A stretch of DNA of 64,000 nt from positions 1 through 64,000 of the forward strand of contig JBAZZT010000001.1 of the NCBI GenBank assembly GCA_041658705.1, in the 5' to 3' direction. Made by a program: the position numbers and the translations under genes. Position 1 is the first letter of the stretch. Each line of letters begins with the position of its first letter. The stretch is from CAIKNB01 sp041658705 (GTDB taxonomy: Bacteria; Patescibacteriota; Patescibacteriia; 2-12-FULL-60-25). The notes under the pieces were generated by a model. That model was given only the letters and a program-made list of their open reading frames with translations. It was not told where the DNA came from and did no database searches. Shown piece after piece: positions 8,260-16,942 of this stretch.

Positions 8260-9017
8260 TAACTACTTGTTTGTTTATTCCTCTGCAACGCCCGATACAG
8301 CTTGGCCTGGTAGAGTATGAACAGCGGCAGCACGGCGGCTTGGATCACGGCGGTCACGAGTCCGTAAGCGCCTTCGAAGAGCGGGTCGGGATTTTGCGCC
8401 TGCATGAGCGCGTTCAATTTGCCCGGGGTCAGGATGACGGCGAATATAAGGAGCATGACGGTCATGATTACGCCGACGCCGAGACCGAAGAGCACGCCCG
8501 CGACCAGGTTGCGCCAGAGGACCGCCCACCATCTGCCTTTGACCAATTCCCACGAAGAACTCAAAGCAGTGAAGCCGCGTTTGTCCTGGTCGATCAGGAT
8601 GATTTGGGAGAAAGACAACACCAGCCCAAAGTAGATGCCGGGGATGACGAGCAAGAGCGAGGCGCCGAAGATGATGAGGACTTGCAGGAAGCCGACCAAG
8701 AGCACGGGCCAGAAAAAACTCCACGCCTGTTTGCGCTCGACGTCGCCTTCGTCCACGTTTTTGCCGTCTTCCGCGCGCAACGCAGTCTTGACCAGTCGGA
8801 TGCCGACCCACACGCTGCCGACCACGATGGCGAGTTGGACCGGGACGAGCAGGACGTAAAACGCGGAGTGAAGTTTGAGCAGGGCGAGACCCGCGAGTTG
8901 GGCCAGGCCGAAATAGACCAGCCAAATCGAGACTTTCGTCGTTTTGGCCCAGGTCGCGATGAAGAGTTGCCACGCGTCTTTCACGAGCGAACCGGCGCCG
9001 GGTAGATTGGAAGGCAT
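8259..9017 (-). CDS. Multi-pass membrane protein, DUF975/YciC-like
   Basis: 252 aa with about six hydrophobic helices. The motif SSSWELVKGRWWAVLWRNLV after an amphipathic GFTAL stretch is typical of poorly characterised membrane proteins of the DUF975/YciC type, in which one half is duplicated. The N-terminus GAGSLVKDAWQLFIATWA is the matching cytoplasmic amphipathic helix. A TATGCT box (9030-9035) lies 12 bases before the ATG. The last two serines and the stop codon fall in the adjoining repeat. Role unknown; membrane homeostasis is a guess. Confidence 0.65.
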   Translation of the reverse strand: MPSNLPGAGSLVKDAWQLFIATWAKTTKVSIWLVYFGLAQLAGLALLKLHSAFYVLLVPVQLAIVVGSVWVGIRLVKTALRAEDGKNVDEGDVERKQAWSFFWPVLLVGFLQVLIIFGASLLLVIPGIYFGLVLSFSQIILIDQDKRGFTALSSSWELVKGRWWAVLWRNLVAGVLFGLGVGVIMTVMLLIFAVILTPGKLNALMQAQNPDPLFEGAYGLVTAVIQAAVLPLFILYQAKLYRALQRNKQTSS

Positions 9018-9079
9018 AGATTTGCCTCTAGCATACCAAAATTTTCGTTTTTCCGCTCTCCCGAGCTATCATGACGGGG

Positions 9080-10894
9080 ATGCAGGTGGAAAATCAAAAA
9101 ATCAAACAGGACATGCAGGTGCCCTTCAGACAAAAAATGCGGGCTTACCGTTTTTTCCTGGGTTTGATTTGGCGCTCCAATCGCGGTTTGGCGTTTTTCC
9201 GTTTTGTTTTGTTGGTGGCCGGCTCCTTCCTCCAGCCGTTGGAGGTCTATGTTTTTTCTTTGCTCATCAGCGCCATCACTTCGGGTCGCATGGAGCACGC
9301 GCCGCTCTACATCCTGATCGTGATCGCGTCGTACGGCTGCCGCCGGTTGGTCAACGATGCGACCTATTCCAAAGTCATGGATTGGTTCGAGCGCAGCACC
9401 GGTTTCGCCACCCAGTTCGCGATTTTCGACCACATCTCAAAATTGGATCCGGAAGTCTTGGAACGCAAAAAAATCCGGCGCAGCCTGGATTTCATCCGCG
9501 AGGAACTGTGGCGCTTGAATCGTTTGCCTGATCGTACCGAATGGTTCATCCGTTCCGTGCTCAAGTTGGTGTTTTCCTTGGGCTTGGCCCTGGTCGCGCC
9601 TTGGTGGGTCACTGCCTTGGTCATGTTCGATGCTTTGATCCAGGCCGCCAACTATTGGGCCGAATCGCAATCCGATCTGTGGGCCGCGACGTGGAATTCT
9701 TTGGAAGGGCGGCGTTTCGAGTATGCGCGCTACATCTTCATGATGGGCAAGGAGTTCCGCGAGATGAAGTTGCTGGGCGCGGCCGAAGCGTTTTTAGGCA
9801 GAGTGAAACTGGCGACGCGGAATATCGTGGCTCGTTTCAAGATCGCGGCCATGCGCAGCTTGCGCAATCGTTTGCTCTTGGGCGTGCTGCACGTCGCGGC
9901 CTATGCCATCGTCTTGGTGGTTCTAGGCGGCCGCGCTTTCCAGGGTCCGGAAGCTTTAGCCGTCCTATATGTCTCCATCAACCTGTTCGGTCTGTTGGGC
10001 GAAGCCCTGAACGGGATTTCCGGTTCGGTCAGCCAGCTCTCGTCCGACTTGGGCATCCTGGTCCATGTCTATAACCTGTTTCAAGTCGCGGCCGAAGACG
10101 AATCAGGTTCGCGTCTGCCCAAACAGCCGCTGGAAATAGTTTTTCGGGATGTCTCATACCGCTATCCGGAGGCAGAGCGCGATGCCTTGAGCAAAATCAA
10201 TCTGACCATCCGCGAAAATGAACACTTGGCCATAGTGGGCGAGAACGGCGCGGGCAAATCCACCTTCCTGCGTCTTCTGTCCGGCCTCGATCAGCCGACT
10301 TCCGGTCAAATCCTGGTCAACGGCAAGCTGCTTTCCGCTTATCGCAAAAGCGAGTGGCGCCGTGCCTTCCATTTGATGTTGCAGAACGCAAATTTATTCC
10401 AGGATTTCGTGCGCGAAAATTTGACTTACGGCGCGCCGCGAAAAAAGACCAGCCGCGCTTTTGGTTTGGAGCAGGGGGTCAAGATTTCCGGCGCCGACAG
10501 CGTCATCCACGATTTGCCCGAAGGCCTGGGGACTTTTTTGGGTCACTGGGTGGCGCCTCCGGAAGTCGTGGCGCATCAAGTCTCCGGGGGTCAGGAGCAA
10601 AAGCTGCTCATCGCGCGCACCCTGATCCACGGCGGACGCATCATCGGTTTCGACGAGCCGACTTCAGCCATGGATGCGCTGGCGGAAACTTCGTTTTTCG
10701 ACCGTTTGAACCAAGTCATGCAGGGCCGCGGCTTGATCTTTATCTCGCATCGTTTCTCCACCGTGCGCCGCGCCCCGCGCATCTTGGTATTCGAACAAGG
10801 ACGGCTGGTGGATCAAGGCAGCCACGACGAACTCATCACGCGCCATGGAAAATATGCAGAGCTGTATAATGAACAAGCTAAGTGGTATGCGTGA
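9080..10894 (+). CDS. ABC transporter, fused membrane and ATPase domains
   Basis: 604 aa half-transporter of the exporter (MsbA/lipid-multidrug) type. The N-terminal membrane domain covers roughly residues 20-320. The nucleotide-binding domain has Walker A GENGAGKST (about residue 386), signature SGGQEQKLLIAR, Walker B IIGFDEPTSAMD and the switch His in IFISHRFSTV. I prefer ATG 9080 over 9071 because a TATCAT box covers 9067-9072. It probably works as a homodimer. Substrate unknown; no partner gene is adjacent. Confidence 0.85.
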   Translation: MQVENQKIKQDMQVPFRQKMRAYRFFLGLIWRSNRGLAFFRFVLLVAGSFLQPLEVYVFSLLISAITSGRMEHAPLYILIVIASYGCRRLVNDATYSKVMDWFERSTGFATQFAIFDHISKLDPEVLERKKIRRSLDFIREELWRLNRLPDRTEWFIRSVLKLVFSLGLALVAPWWVTALVMFDALIQAANYWAESQSDLWAATWNSLEGRRFEYARYIFMMGKEFREMKLLGAAEAFLGRVKLATRNIVARFKIAAMRSLRNRLLLGVLHVAAYAIVLVVLGGRAFQGPEALAVLYVSINLFGLLGEALNGISGSVSQLSSDLGILVHVYNLFQVAAEDESGSRLPKQPLEIVFRDVSYRYPEAERDALSKINLTIRENEHLAIVGENGAGKSTFLRLLSGLDQPTSGQILVNGKLLSAYRKSEWRRAFHLMLQNANLFQDFVRENLTYGAPRKKTSRAFGLEQGVKISGADSVIHDLPEGLGTFLGHWVAPPEVVAHQVSGGQEQKLLIARTLIHGGRIIGFDEPTSAMDALAETSFFDRLNQVMQGRGLIFISHRFSTVRRAPRILVFEQGRLVDQGSHDELITRHGKYAELYNEQAKWYA

Positions 10895-10905
10895 GCAGAT
10901 AACTC

Positions 10906-11000
10906 AAAACTTAAAACTTAAAGTTTGAAGCTTAGGTTTTTTTAAGCCTTAAACCATCCTTAACTTTAAACTTTAAGTTTTAAACTTTAAACTTTCTTCC
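10906..11000. repeat. AT-rich word-type inverted repeat
   Basis: AACTTAAAACTTAAAGTTTG on the left is mirrored by TTTAAACTTTAAGTTTTAAA on the right around a TTTTTTTAAG centre. It separates the ABC transporter from the next gene and could act as a weak terminator. Confidence 0.55.
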
Positions 11001-11001
11001 T

Positions 11002-11628
11002 ATGCTCTCCGTCTATCACGAAGTCTACGCCAAATTGAACGACGACGAGATCGCCGCGCGCGCCAACGTCAAAGAGCTGGGGTTGCGCCAAGTCATCATG
11101 ACTTTGGGCCGGCCCACACTGCCCGACCCCAGGGTCCGCGTGCTGGTGTTGGGTTGCGCTGATCGTCGGCTCATCGCGTCGCATGAGCGGATTTTTTCCA
11201 GCCTCCTGGGCAAACCTGTCGATCTCACCACGCTCGATGTCGACATCGAACATCTTCAAGGCATCGCGGGAGTCATCCAACACGATGCCGCCTTGCCGCT
11301 GCCTGTGCCGCCGTACGGGATGATCTACGGAGATATCTTGGTGCGTTTCTTGGAACCCGCGAAACAATTCGCAGTCCTGAAGAATTCCTGGGACGCTTTG
11401 GCGCCCGGCGGCATGGCCATCCACATCTTCAACCAAGAAGATTTCGATCCGCCCAAGGATTACGCGCCTTTGCCCGGGACCTATAAAGTGGATCTGAACG
11501 CGCTGCAAGCGGATTTGAATAAGAGTGGCATCGAGTATCTTGAGGTGCCTTTGCGTTTTGACGCGACTTCGCCGGACGGCCGCGATATGTCCATCAACGA
11601 GTTCGCGCTGGTGTTGAAGAAAAAATAA
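11002..11628 (+). CDS. Possible SAM-dependent methyltransferase-like protein
   Basis: 208 aa. The pattern RVRVLVLGCADRRLI (strand 1 and glycine-type loop), an acidic LTTLDVDIE after strand 2 and ALAPGGMAIHIFNQED is that of a class I methyltransferase fold. The glycine loop is poor (LGCADRR instead of GxGxG), so SAM binding is uncertain. It stands alone, with a repeat upstream and a convergent tmk downstream. Another Rossmann-type role is possible. Confidence 0.5.
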   Translation: MLSVYHEVYAKLNDDEIAARANVKELGLRQVIMTLGRPTLPDPRVRVLVLGCADRRLIASHERIFSSLLGKPVDLTTLDVDIEHLQGIAGVIQHDAALPLPVPPYGMIYGDILVRFLEPAKQFAVLKNSWDALAPGGMAIHIFNQEDFDPPKDYAPLPGTYKVDLNALQADLNKSGIEYLEVPLRFDATSPDGRDMSINEFALVLKKK

Positions 11629-11667
11629 AAAAAGGACTTATAGGTCCTATCGGACCAATGTTTTTAA

Positions 11668-11697
11668 GAAAGACGGCCCGGGTGGGCCGCCGTTTCA
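11668..11697 (-). terminator. Intrinsic terminator of tmk
   Basis: Minus strand: GGCGGCCCACCCGGGCCGTC hairpin followed by TTTCTT, overlapping the tmk stop. Confidence 0.7.
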
Positions 11698-12357
11698 GAC
11701 GATCGTCTTGACCAGTTCCCAGACTCTTTCGTGGATCTCCGGGATGGGCATGAGTTTGCCGTCGGCGGTGCATTCGACCACGCGCCAGTTTTCTTCATGG
11801 TCGATTTCGGGCAGACGCAGGTAGGCCTTTTCTGCCTTGCGCAGATGGTCGAGGTTCTGTTGATGGATATCCTTTTTGTCGCCGTCGCGTCCGCGCGCCA
11901 GCTCGAAGCCGATTTCCGCCGGCACGTGGAGCAGGAGCGTGAGGTCGGGTTTGGGGATGCCCATGATCCCGTACTCAAGCCCGTTCAGCCAGTCGAGGAA
12001 CGCGGCTTGCGCGGCCGGATCGGCGATCTTGCCCATCTGGTGTCCCTTGTTGGCCGAGACGTAGCGGTTCGAGACGAGGATCGTGCCTTCCGCCAGCTTG
12101 GCTCGGATGCCCGGCGCCGCGTCAAAACGGTCGAGGGCGAAAAAGACCGAGGCCTTTTGCGCTCCGACTTGATCCGCCGTGCCATATCCGCCGGCCAGAT
12201 ATTTCTCGACGAAGTAGGCCGAGGGTTGGCCGTAGCGCGGAAAGTCCAAGAGTTCGACCGCTCGCCCGCTTTCGCGCAGCCGCTCGATCAAACGATTGGC
12301 CTGCACGGTCTTGCCTGAACCGTCGGTGCCGTCGATGACGATGAATTTGCCTGGCAT
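11695..12357 (-). CDS. tmk: Thymidylate kinase
   Basis: 220 aa. It phosphorylates dTMP to dTDP. P-loop GTDGSGKT (about residues 10-17), DFPRYG for nucleotide binding, DRFDAAPG, and VSNRYVSANKGHQ as the arginine/lid region. The start ATG 12357 has AGGAGAAAACT before it; the upstream ATG at 12372 lies in the leader. A TTGACT-17-TACGCT promoter sits at 12386-12414. Unlike most core genes here it uses a Shine-Dalgarno and a strong promoter, like the orphan cassettes. Confidence 0.93.
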   Translation of the reverse strand: MPGKFIVIDGTDGSGKTVQANRLIERLRESGRAVELLDFPRYGQPSAYFVEKYLAGGYGTADQVGAQKASVFFALDRFDAAPGIRAKLAEGTILVSNRYVSANKGHQMGKIADPAAQAAFLDWLNGLEYGIMGIPKPDLTLLLHVPAEIGFELARGRDGDKKDIHQQNLDHLRKAEKAYLRLPEIDHEENWRVVECTADGKLMPIPEIHERVWELVKTIV

Positions 12358-12385
12358 AGTTTTCTCCTGCAAAAGGAGCTATTGC

Positions 12386-12446
12386 AGCGTACTTTTTGAG
12401 GTCTCAAAAGTCAAAAATTGCGCTTTTCCCAGGGTCGGCATACCAT
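12386..12446. promoter_or_regulatory. Divergent promoter pair, tmk and 12465 gene
   Basis: Minus strand: TTGACT (12409-12414), 17-base spacer, TACGCT (12386-12391) for tmk. Plus strand: TTGCGC (12418-12423), 17 bases, TACCAT (12441-12446) for the small gene at 12465. The two -35 boxes are only 3 bases apart. A palindrome TTTTTGAGGTCTCAAAA covers the tmk spacer and could be an operator. Confidence 0.5.
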
Positions 12447-12464
12447 CCAATCCTGGGGTAAAAA

Positions 12465-12917
12465 ATGAATGCGCAACAAAAGACCCTGATGCACGTTCGT
12501 AAAGAGGACTTGCGGAAATCTAAAAATGCGGCCGCACAACAATTGCGGCAGTTGGCGCGCAGCTATACGCCACATGGCGCGGAAGATGGCGGTCGCGTCA
12601 TCAATCGGCTCCTTGGCCTGGAACACTTCCCTGATCTATCCCTGGACGACCGGGAAAAAGATCGCGTCATGCAATATCTGGACGAGATGTCGCAGGCCAG
12701 CGGGATAGCGCCCGAGATATTCGACACGTTGATCTCGCGCATGAAGCACGGTGGGGCGCTGGACCTCATGGATTTGTCCGGCGCATCCGATTTGATCGAG
12801 AGCGGCATGGAATACTCTCTCGTCCGCGACATGCTCGGCGTCGTTGCCTTGGTTTGGTGGTTTAAGGTCGGCCAAGACCTTCCTTCGACCGATGGCAAAC
12901 CTCTGCCCTCGATCTGA
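12465..12917 (+). CDS. Hypothetical protein, orphan cassette gene
   Basis: 150 aa, not recognised. It has a basic N-terminus (RKEDLRKSKN), a largely helical middle and a hydrophobic LVRDMLGVVALVWWFKVG stretch near the C-terminus that could be one membrane or buried helix. It has its own promoter divergent from tmk and a clean terminator. Two ATGs lie close together (12465 and 12489); no strong ribosome site separates them. Confidence 0.6.
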   Translation: MNAQQKTLMHVRKEDLRKSKNAAAQQLRQLARSYTPHGAEDGGRVINRLLGLEHFPDLSLDDREKDRVMQYLDEMSQASGIAPEIFDTLISRMKHGGALDLMDLSGASDLIESGMEYSLVRDMLGVVALVWWFKVGQDLPSTDGKPLPSI

Positions 12918-12923
12918 TCACTT

Positions 12924-12950
12924 CCCTCCGTTGACGGAGGGTTTGTTTTA
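12924..12950 (+). terminator. Intrinsic terminator
   Basis: CCCTCCG / CGGAGGG stem with a TTTGTTTTA tail. Confidence 0.85.
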
Positions 12951-12992
12951 TTCTGCGCTTCAAGCGACAATGCGTATATAATCATCATATAT

Positions 12993-14177
12993 ATGAAAAA
13001 TCACTTGATTATTTTATCTGCTTTGGTTTTCGCTGCGGCCTTGGCGCTGCCTCAAGCTGTGGGCGCTGAAACTTATGCCTGCAACGGCGATCCGTTGTAC
13101 GCCCGCGCTGGCACCGGCAAAACGTTGATGGGTTCGCGTCTGCGCAACCGGCCCTGCATGGCCGACTCCCAGGTCATGAGCGTGATTCCAGGCGCCGCCA
13201 AAGTCACGATAGTCGGCGAGATGGACGGCTGGTACAAAGTTAAATTCGGTAACAGCACGGGCTGGGTAGGCAGCCGTTTGATCCAAGCGTCAAACTTATC
13301 CGAAGCCAAACAGGTCAAACAGGAGGCTGAACCGGCCAAAAAAGAAGCCCCGGCGATCGCTTACAGCATCGTCGGCGTCAACGAGCGCAGTTACGGCCAG
13401 CTCTTGAAAGGGGATAAGGCTCTTTTGAAACGTCTCAAGGGCAAGATCGTCTTGCGCGTGGAATCGCGTGGCGAGTTGTATAACGTGACGGCGTCGGGCA
13501 TCAAGCGTCTGCTCGTCAAGACGCTGGAAGAGATCGATGAGACCAGTTTGGCCACTAAGGCGGAAGAGCCTAAGCCCGCCGATGTCGCTGATACCGCGGG
13601 TGCCATCGTGCTCATGGCAAAGTTGGATGGCGCCAAAGCCACCTTGAGTTGGACCGCGACGGGCGCTGACTTTGCCCAAGGCTTCAAGCTCGTGAAGTCC
13701 GAGCATGCCGCCCCGATTTATCCCGGTGACGATTATCATTATCTCTCGAACGCCGCGGCGCGCAGTGATGTCTGGGAATCTTTGTCGGCCGGCAAGACCT
13801 GGCACTTCCGCGTCTGTCGCTATTTGGGCGGCAAGTGTGGAGTCTACAGCAACGAGGTGACCCTGACCGTGCCCGGTCAAACGAACGAGACGGGCACGGG
13901 ATCGATCAGTTTGAACGCGCAACTCGATTCAAGCGGCAAAGTCGCTTTGACCTGGAGCCTCAAGGACATGACTTCGTCCATGGGCTTCAAGATCGTGAAG
14001 TCAGAGCACGCCAATCCAGTCTATCCCGGCGACGAATATCATTACCTGTCCGATGCGAATGTCAGGAGCGATACCTGGGAAAGCCTGGATGCAGGCATCT
14101 ATCATTTTAGGGTGTGTGAATATTTGGGCGGCAAGTGCGGAGTCTACAGCAACGATTTTGAGTTGACGGTCCAATAG
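12993..14177 (+). CDS. Secreted SH3-domain protein with duplicated C-terminal modules
   Basis: 394 aa. A signal peptide (about residues 1-25, ending AVGAET) is followed by an SH3b-like domain (DGWYKVKFGNSTGWVGSRLI near residues 70-90). A lysine-rich linker domain comes next. Two copies of a roughly 90-residue beta-rich module, both containing EYHYLS-type and YLGGKCGVYSN motifs, form the C-terminus. Each module has a pair of cysteines, likely disulfides outside the cell. A TATAAT box at 12977-12982, 10 bases before the ATG, indicates a leaderless transcript. Probable cell-surface role; ligand unknown. Confidence 0.75.
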   Translation: MKNHLIILSALVFAAALALPQAVGAETYACNGDPLYARAGTGKTLMGSRLRNRPCMADSQVMSVIPGAAKVTIVGEMDGWYKVKFGNSTGWVGSRLIQASNLSEAKQVKQEAEPAKKEAPAIAYSIVGVNERSYGQLLKGDKALLKRLKGKIVLRVESRGELYNVTASGIKRLLVKTLEEIDETSLATKAEEPKPADVADTAGAIVLMAKLDGAKATLSWTATGADFAQGFKLVKSEHAAPIYPGDDYHYLSNAAARSDVWESLSAGKTWHFRVCRYLGGKCGVYSNEVTLTVPGQTNETGTGSISLNAQLDSSGKVALTWSLKDMTSSMGFKIVKSEHANPVYPGDEYHYLSDANVRSDTWESLDAGIYHFRVCEYLGGKCGVYSNDFELTVQ

Positions 14178-14194
14178 ATCTCAAAAGAAAAAAT

Positions 14195-14223
14195 CGTCCC
14201 ATGGTGTCAGGGACGGTTTTTTT
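14195..14223 (+). terminator. Intrinsic terminator
   Basis: CGTCCC / GGGACG stem then a run of seven Ts. Confidence 0.85.
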
Positions 14224-14234
14224 GCATTTCTTTT

Positions 14235-14660
14235 TTATCGGATGACCGAGATTACGTCATCCAGTTCGGCTTGCGGCGCTGCGACGAATAATCGGCCGCG
14301 TGCGTCTTGGCGGATGAGATAGCCTGTTCCGTTCCGCGCAGATCCCGTCGGATCGTAGGGGATACGCAGCATGATTTTTTCGTCCAGCAAGACGCTCAAG
14401 TCCGCGAGCCCTGTGCAATCCCGCTCCAGGCGGCAAATTTCTTTTGACGCGCCGTTTATTCCCGCAGGCAGTCGGCCGTTGTGGTCGAGCGAATACTCGT
14501 GCACACCGTTCAGGATCGAGTTGACGTCATTCCAGCGCTGCGCGTTGTTGGAGATGGCGACGCTACGCGCCGGATGGATGGCATTGACCATGACCAGCGC
14601 CAGACTGAAAAAAATCGCGCAAGCGATGACGAATTCGAGCAAAGTAAAACCGCGGCGCAT
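14235..14660 (-). CDS. Type IV prepilin-like protein
   Basis: 141 aa. The N-terminus RRGFTLLEFVIACAIFFSLA is a class III signal: cleavage by PilD is expected before Phe5, and Glu9 is the conserved glutamate of pilins. The rest is a hydrophobic helix followed by a globular domain with a cysteine pair (EICRLERDC). A TATACT box (14667-14672) lies 6 bases before the ATG. No other pilus genes are adjacent. It could be a minor pilin of the DNA-uptake/attachment pili known in CPR bacteria. Confidence 0.85.
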   Translation of the reverse strand: MRRGFTLLEFVIACAIFFSLALVMVNAIHPARSVAISNNAQRWNDVNSILNGVHEYSLDHNGRLPAGINGASKEICRLERDCTGLADLSVLLDEKIMLRIPYDPTGSARNGTGYLIRQDARGRLFVAAPQAELDDVISVIR

Positions 14661-14686
14661 AGTCGCAGTATACCAAAAAAATAAAG

Positions 14687-14772
14687 TGTCATTCTTGAGG
14701 CCGTCCGACGGCCGAAGAATCTTCCAGTTCCTTAAGGTATAGGAAGATCCTTCGCTTCGCTCGAGGATGACA
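14687..14772. repeat. TGTCATTCTTGAG inverted repeat (family A)
   Basis: Nearly the same sequence as 1488-1573. It is followed by CTACCCTCTAC words (14792-14822). Confidence 0.8.
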
Positions 14773-14837
14773 TTTGCTTTATATTTTCTGGCTACCCTCT
14801 ACCCTCTACTTTCTACCCTCTATTTTTTCTGTGTATT

Positions 14838-14864
14838 TAAAGAGCGCTCTGTGCAGAGCGCTCT
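14838..14864 (-). terminator. Intrinsic terminator
   Basis: AGAGCGCTCT, GTGC loop, AGAGCGCTCT, then TTTAAAT on the minus strand. The stem arms are themselves palindromic. Confidence 0.7.
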
Positions 14865-14899
14865 GACGGTTCGATCTTTGGTTTCGCGGATGTGCGCGG

Positions 14900-15397
14900 T
14901 CAGGTCGGGTCGAGCATGACCTTGCAGGCCTTGAACACCTCGCTGCGTTCGGCGGCTGATCGGAGTTCCGCCTCCGTCTCGGTCTGCAGCATCGCCAGGA
15001 GTTTCTCCACGCCCTCTTGCCACGTCTCGGCCATCCAGACCGCAGGCGTACCCGTGACAGTGCAATGGATGTCGTTGCGGCACTCGACTGCGCCTTTGGG
15101 CGTGAAGTACACTTCCCATTCGACTATGGCGTAGCATTTGAACCTGACGATGAGGATGTCGTCGCTGAAGTGGGTTCTGATTTCAAAGGCTTCGGATCCG
15201 AAAACGAGCTTATCGGTCAGCCCGCTGACGGCAGCGAAGAGGATCCCATAGGCGAGATCATGTTTCTCCTTGGCGGCTTCGTCGAGGTCGTTGGACCAGC
15301 CGAAACCCGGAGCCGCAGGGATGCGCAACTCGACTGTTTCCTGGACCGGAAGTTCGAGATGGAAGTTCACCGCACGCTTGAGTCTGTCTTGATCCAT
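14900..15397 (-). CDS. Hypothetical protein, orphan cassette gene
   Basis: 165 aa, not recognised. A mixed alpha/beta protein with a beta-rich middle (FEIRTHFSDDILIVRFKCYA) and an acidic helical C-terminus. The start is supported by CAGGAAAGGTCGCATC upstream, and a TTGACT-17-TACGCA promoter lies at 15429-15457, nearly the same as that of tmk. Own terminator at 14838-14864. Confidence 0.65.
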   Translation of the reverse strand: MDQDRLKRAVNFHLELPVQETVELRIPAAPGFGWSNDLDEAAKEKHDLAYGILFAAVSGLTDKLVFGSEAFEIRTHFSDDILIVRFKCYAIVEWEVYFTPKGAVECRNDIHCTVTGTPAVWMAETWQEGVEKLLAMLQTETEAELRSAAERSEVFKACKVMLDPT

Positions 15398-15428
15398 GAT
15401 GCGACCTTTCCTGAAAAAGTACGCACTC

Positions 15429-15457
15429 TGCGTATCATTTATCCGCTTTCAAGTCAA
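15429..15457 (-). promoter_or_regulatory. Sigma70-type promoter for 14900-15397
   Basis: TTGACT (15452-15457), 17-base spacer, TACGCA (15429-15434). Confidence 0.6.
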
Positions 15458-15510
15458 GCCTTGAGCACGACTTTTCGGAAATATTCAGTTGAAGCGAGTG
15501 ACTGGCTCTG

Positions 15511-15582
15511 TGCGCGCGCCTGGACTCGAACCAGGAACCCACTGTGTATAAGACAGTTGCTCTACCGTTGAGCTACGCGCGC
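15511..15582 (-). tRNA. tRNA-Ile(UAU)
   Basis: Full cloverleaf: acceptor GCGCGCG/CGCGCGC, D arm GCTC/GAGC, anticodon stem ACTGT/ACAGT with loop CTTATAC, T arm CCTGG/CCAGG. The anticodon reads UAU, for the AUA codon. CCA is not encoded. Most bacteria instead read AUA with a CAU tRNA modified to lysidine by TilS. Confidence 0.88.
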
Positions 15583-15733
15583 ACGCAGACAGCCACTTTG
15601 CGCCTCTCAAAAAATTCGCAAGTTTCACGGCGAGTTTAATGGCGATGGGGAAAGAAATCAAGGGGCGATTCAACGGGTCGCCCCGACTTGCCAATCCCGA
15701 CCCCAGGGCGTTATATGTCATTTGAGGTGCGGC

Positions 15734-16057
15734 ATGATTTATTATCGCACGCGTCTGTACATTTTCGCGGTAGCCAACGGCTATTGCTCGTCCATCCTGG
15801 ACGTGACCGCTTGCAAGCATCAATCGCTCCCCATGCTTGGTTGTCTCCTGTTGGGCGGCGTCAAGGATTTTTTTGACGAGGCCGTACCCCAGGAGGAAAT
15901 CAAGAGCGGGATGCGGCTCAAATTCCGCTGCGGCGAATCAACTTTGTGCACCGAACCGGTCGAAGCTGTGGTCACGGACGCAAAAACGGACCTTGAAGCA
16001 GTTTCGCGCGAACCTTTGGTCACGCTGCCTGAATCGTTTGTGGAAAAGGCAGACTGA
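15734..16057 (+). CDS. Hypothetical protein, orphan cassette gene
   Basis: 107 aa, not recognised. N-terminal hydrophobic strands (YYRTRLYIFAVANGYCSSIL) and five or six cysteines along the chain. The start ATG 15734 follows GAGGTGCGGC. A possible promoter is TTGCCA (15688-15693), 18 bases, TATATG (15712-15717). It is small and single, like the other orphan genes; a tRNA and a REP-like hairpin lie upstream. Confidence 0.5.
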   Translation: MIYYRTRLYIFAVANGYCSSILDVTACKHQSLPMLGCLLLGGVKDFFDEAVPQEEIKSGMRLKFRCGESTLCTEPVEAVVTDAKTDLEAVSREPLVTLPESFVEKAD

Positions 16058-16092
16058 TCTTTGCCTTGACGACGCCTGCGCGCCGTCCTTTT

Positions 16093-16740
16093 TTATCCCG
16101 CGAGCGTATTGATTTTGGATGTCTCCCATGTCCAGCGCACGTACGTCGCAGCCTTGGGACAGTGGGTCAAAAATTGTCGCGTCCTCTCGTCATGCGCATA
16201 GCCGCAGCCGAAATCAAGTCCGACTTCGGCTTTTATTTTGGCGATCAGCCGCTCGCGCTCATATTTGGCGATGATGGATGCGGCAGCCACCGTGCGATCG
16301 GTCCGATCGGCTTCGTGCTTGGCTTGGAGTCGCTCCATCTCGTCCCAGCCGCTGCGCATGAAAAGTTTTTCCAGGAAATGTTGCGCGCTCACGCTTGGCG
16401 CGTCGACCAAGGCCAGCGTTTCACGCTCCGCGAACTCATCTTGGTAATCGCGCAAGAGGTCGGACATCAGCTCCAATTCCAAGCCGTTCAAAGTGCGCGT
16501 GCGGTCGCGTACCGCTTCGTCGATTTGCGGCGCCTGGGCGACTCCGATTTGGAACCAACAACGCTGCATGATCTCGCGCGCCAAAGCATCGCGCTGCGCA
16601 GCCGGGACGAGCTTGGAATCACGTACGTTGTGTTTGCAGAACCAGCGCCGATCCGCCGGATCGGCCGCCACGCACGCGACCACGAGCGGCCCGATCACGC
16701 AACCGCGCCCCGCTTCGTCGATCCCGACGGAATAACGCAT
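16093..16740 (-). CDS. rnhB: Ribonuclease HII
   Basis: 215 aa. It removes RNA from RNA-DNA hybrids and single ribonucleotides. The N-terminal SVGIDEAGRGCVIGPLVVA carries the Asp-Glu-x-Gly active-site motif, and RDSKLVPAAQR follows. The C-terminal part (SIIAKYERERL, DFGCGYAHDERTRQFL) looks more like archaeal RNase HII than the proteobacterial form. ATG 16740 has TATATT (16747-16752) 6 bases upstream. The open frame to 16845 lies in a word-type repeat. Confidence 0.9.
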   Translation of the reverse strand: MRYSVGIDEAGRGCVIGPLVVACVAADPADRRWFCKHNVRDSKLVPAAQRDALAREIMQRCWFQIGVAQAPQIDEAVRDRTRTLNGLELELMSDLLRDYQDEFAERETLALVDAPSVSAQHFLEKLFMRSGWDEMERLQAKHEADRTDRTVAAASIIAKYERERLIAKIKAEVGLDFGCGYAHDERTRQFLTHCPKAATYVRWTWETSKINTLAG

Positions 16741-16759
16741 GAGATGAATATAGCATATA

Positions 16760-16890
16760 GGTGAATTTGGAATGCGGGTGAATTTAGAATTTGGAATATA
16801 GAATATAGAATTTAGAATATGGAAGACCTGAATTCCACATTCCAAATTCTAAATTCTATATTCACTAAATTCCAAATTCTTTATTCACTA
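16760..16890. repeat. AT-rich word-type inverted repeat (GAATTTAGAATTTGGAA)
   Basis: Words of the type GAATTTGGAATATAGAATA on the left are answered by ATTCCAAATTCTAAATTC on the right. The same words occur at 54579-54660. Confidence 0.6.
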
Positions 16891-16942
16891 AATTCGACCC
16901 GAGCTTGCCATTTTTGCCCATTTCGGGCATAATTTAGCCCAT

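Noticed and set aside
8256..9005. Long open frame on the plus strand opposite the 8259-9017 membrane protein gene
   Set aside because: Its product is charged low-complexity sequence, and the minus-strand frame gives a coherent membrane protein with an upstream -10 box.
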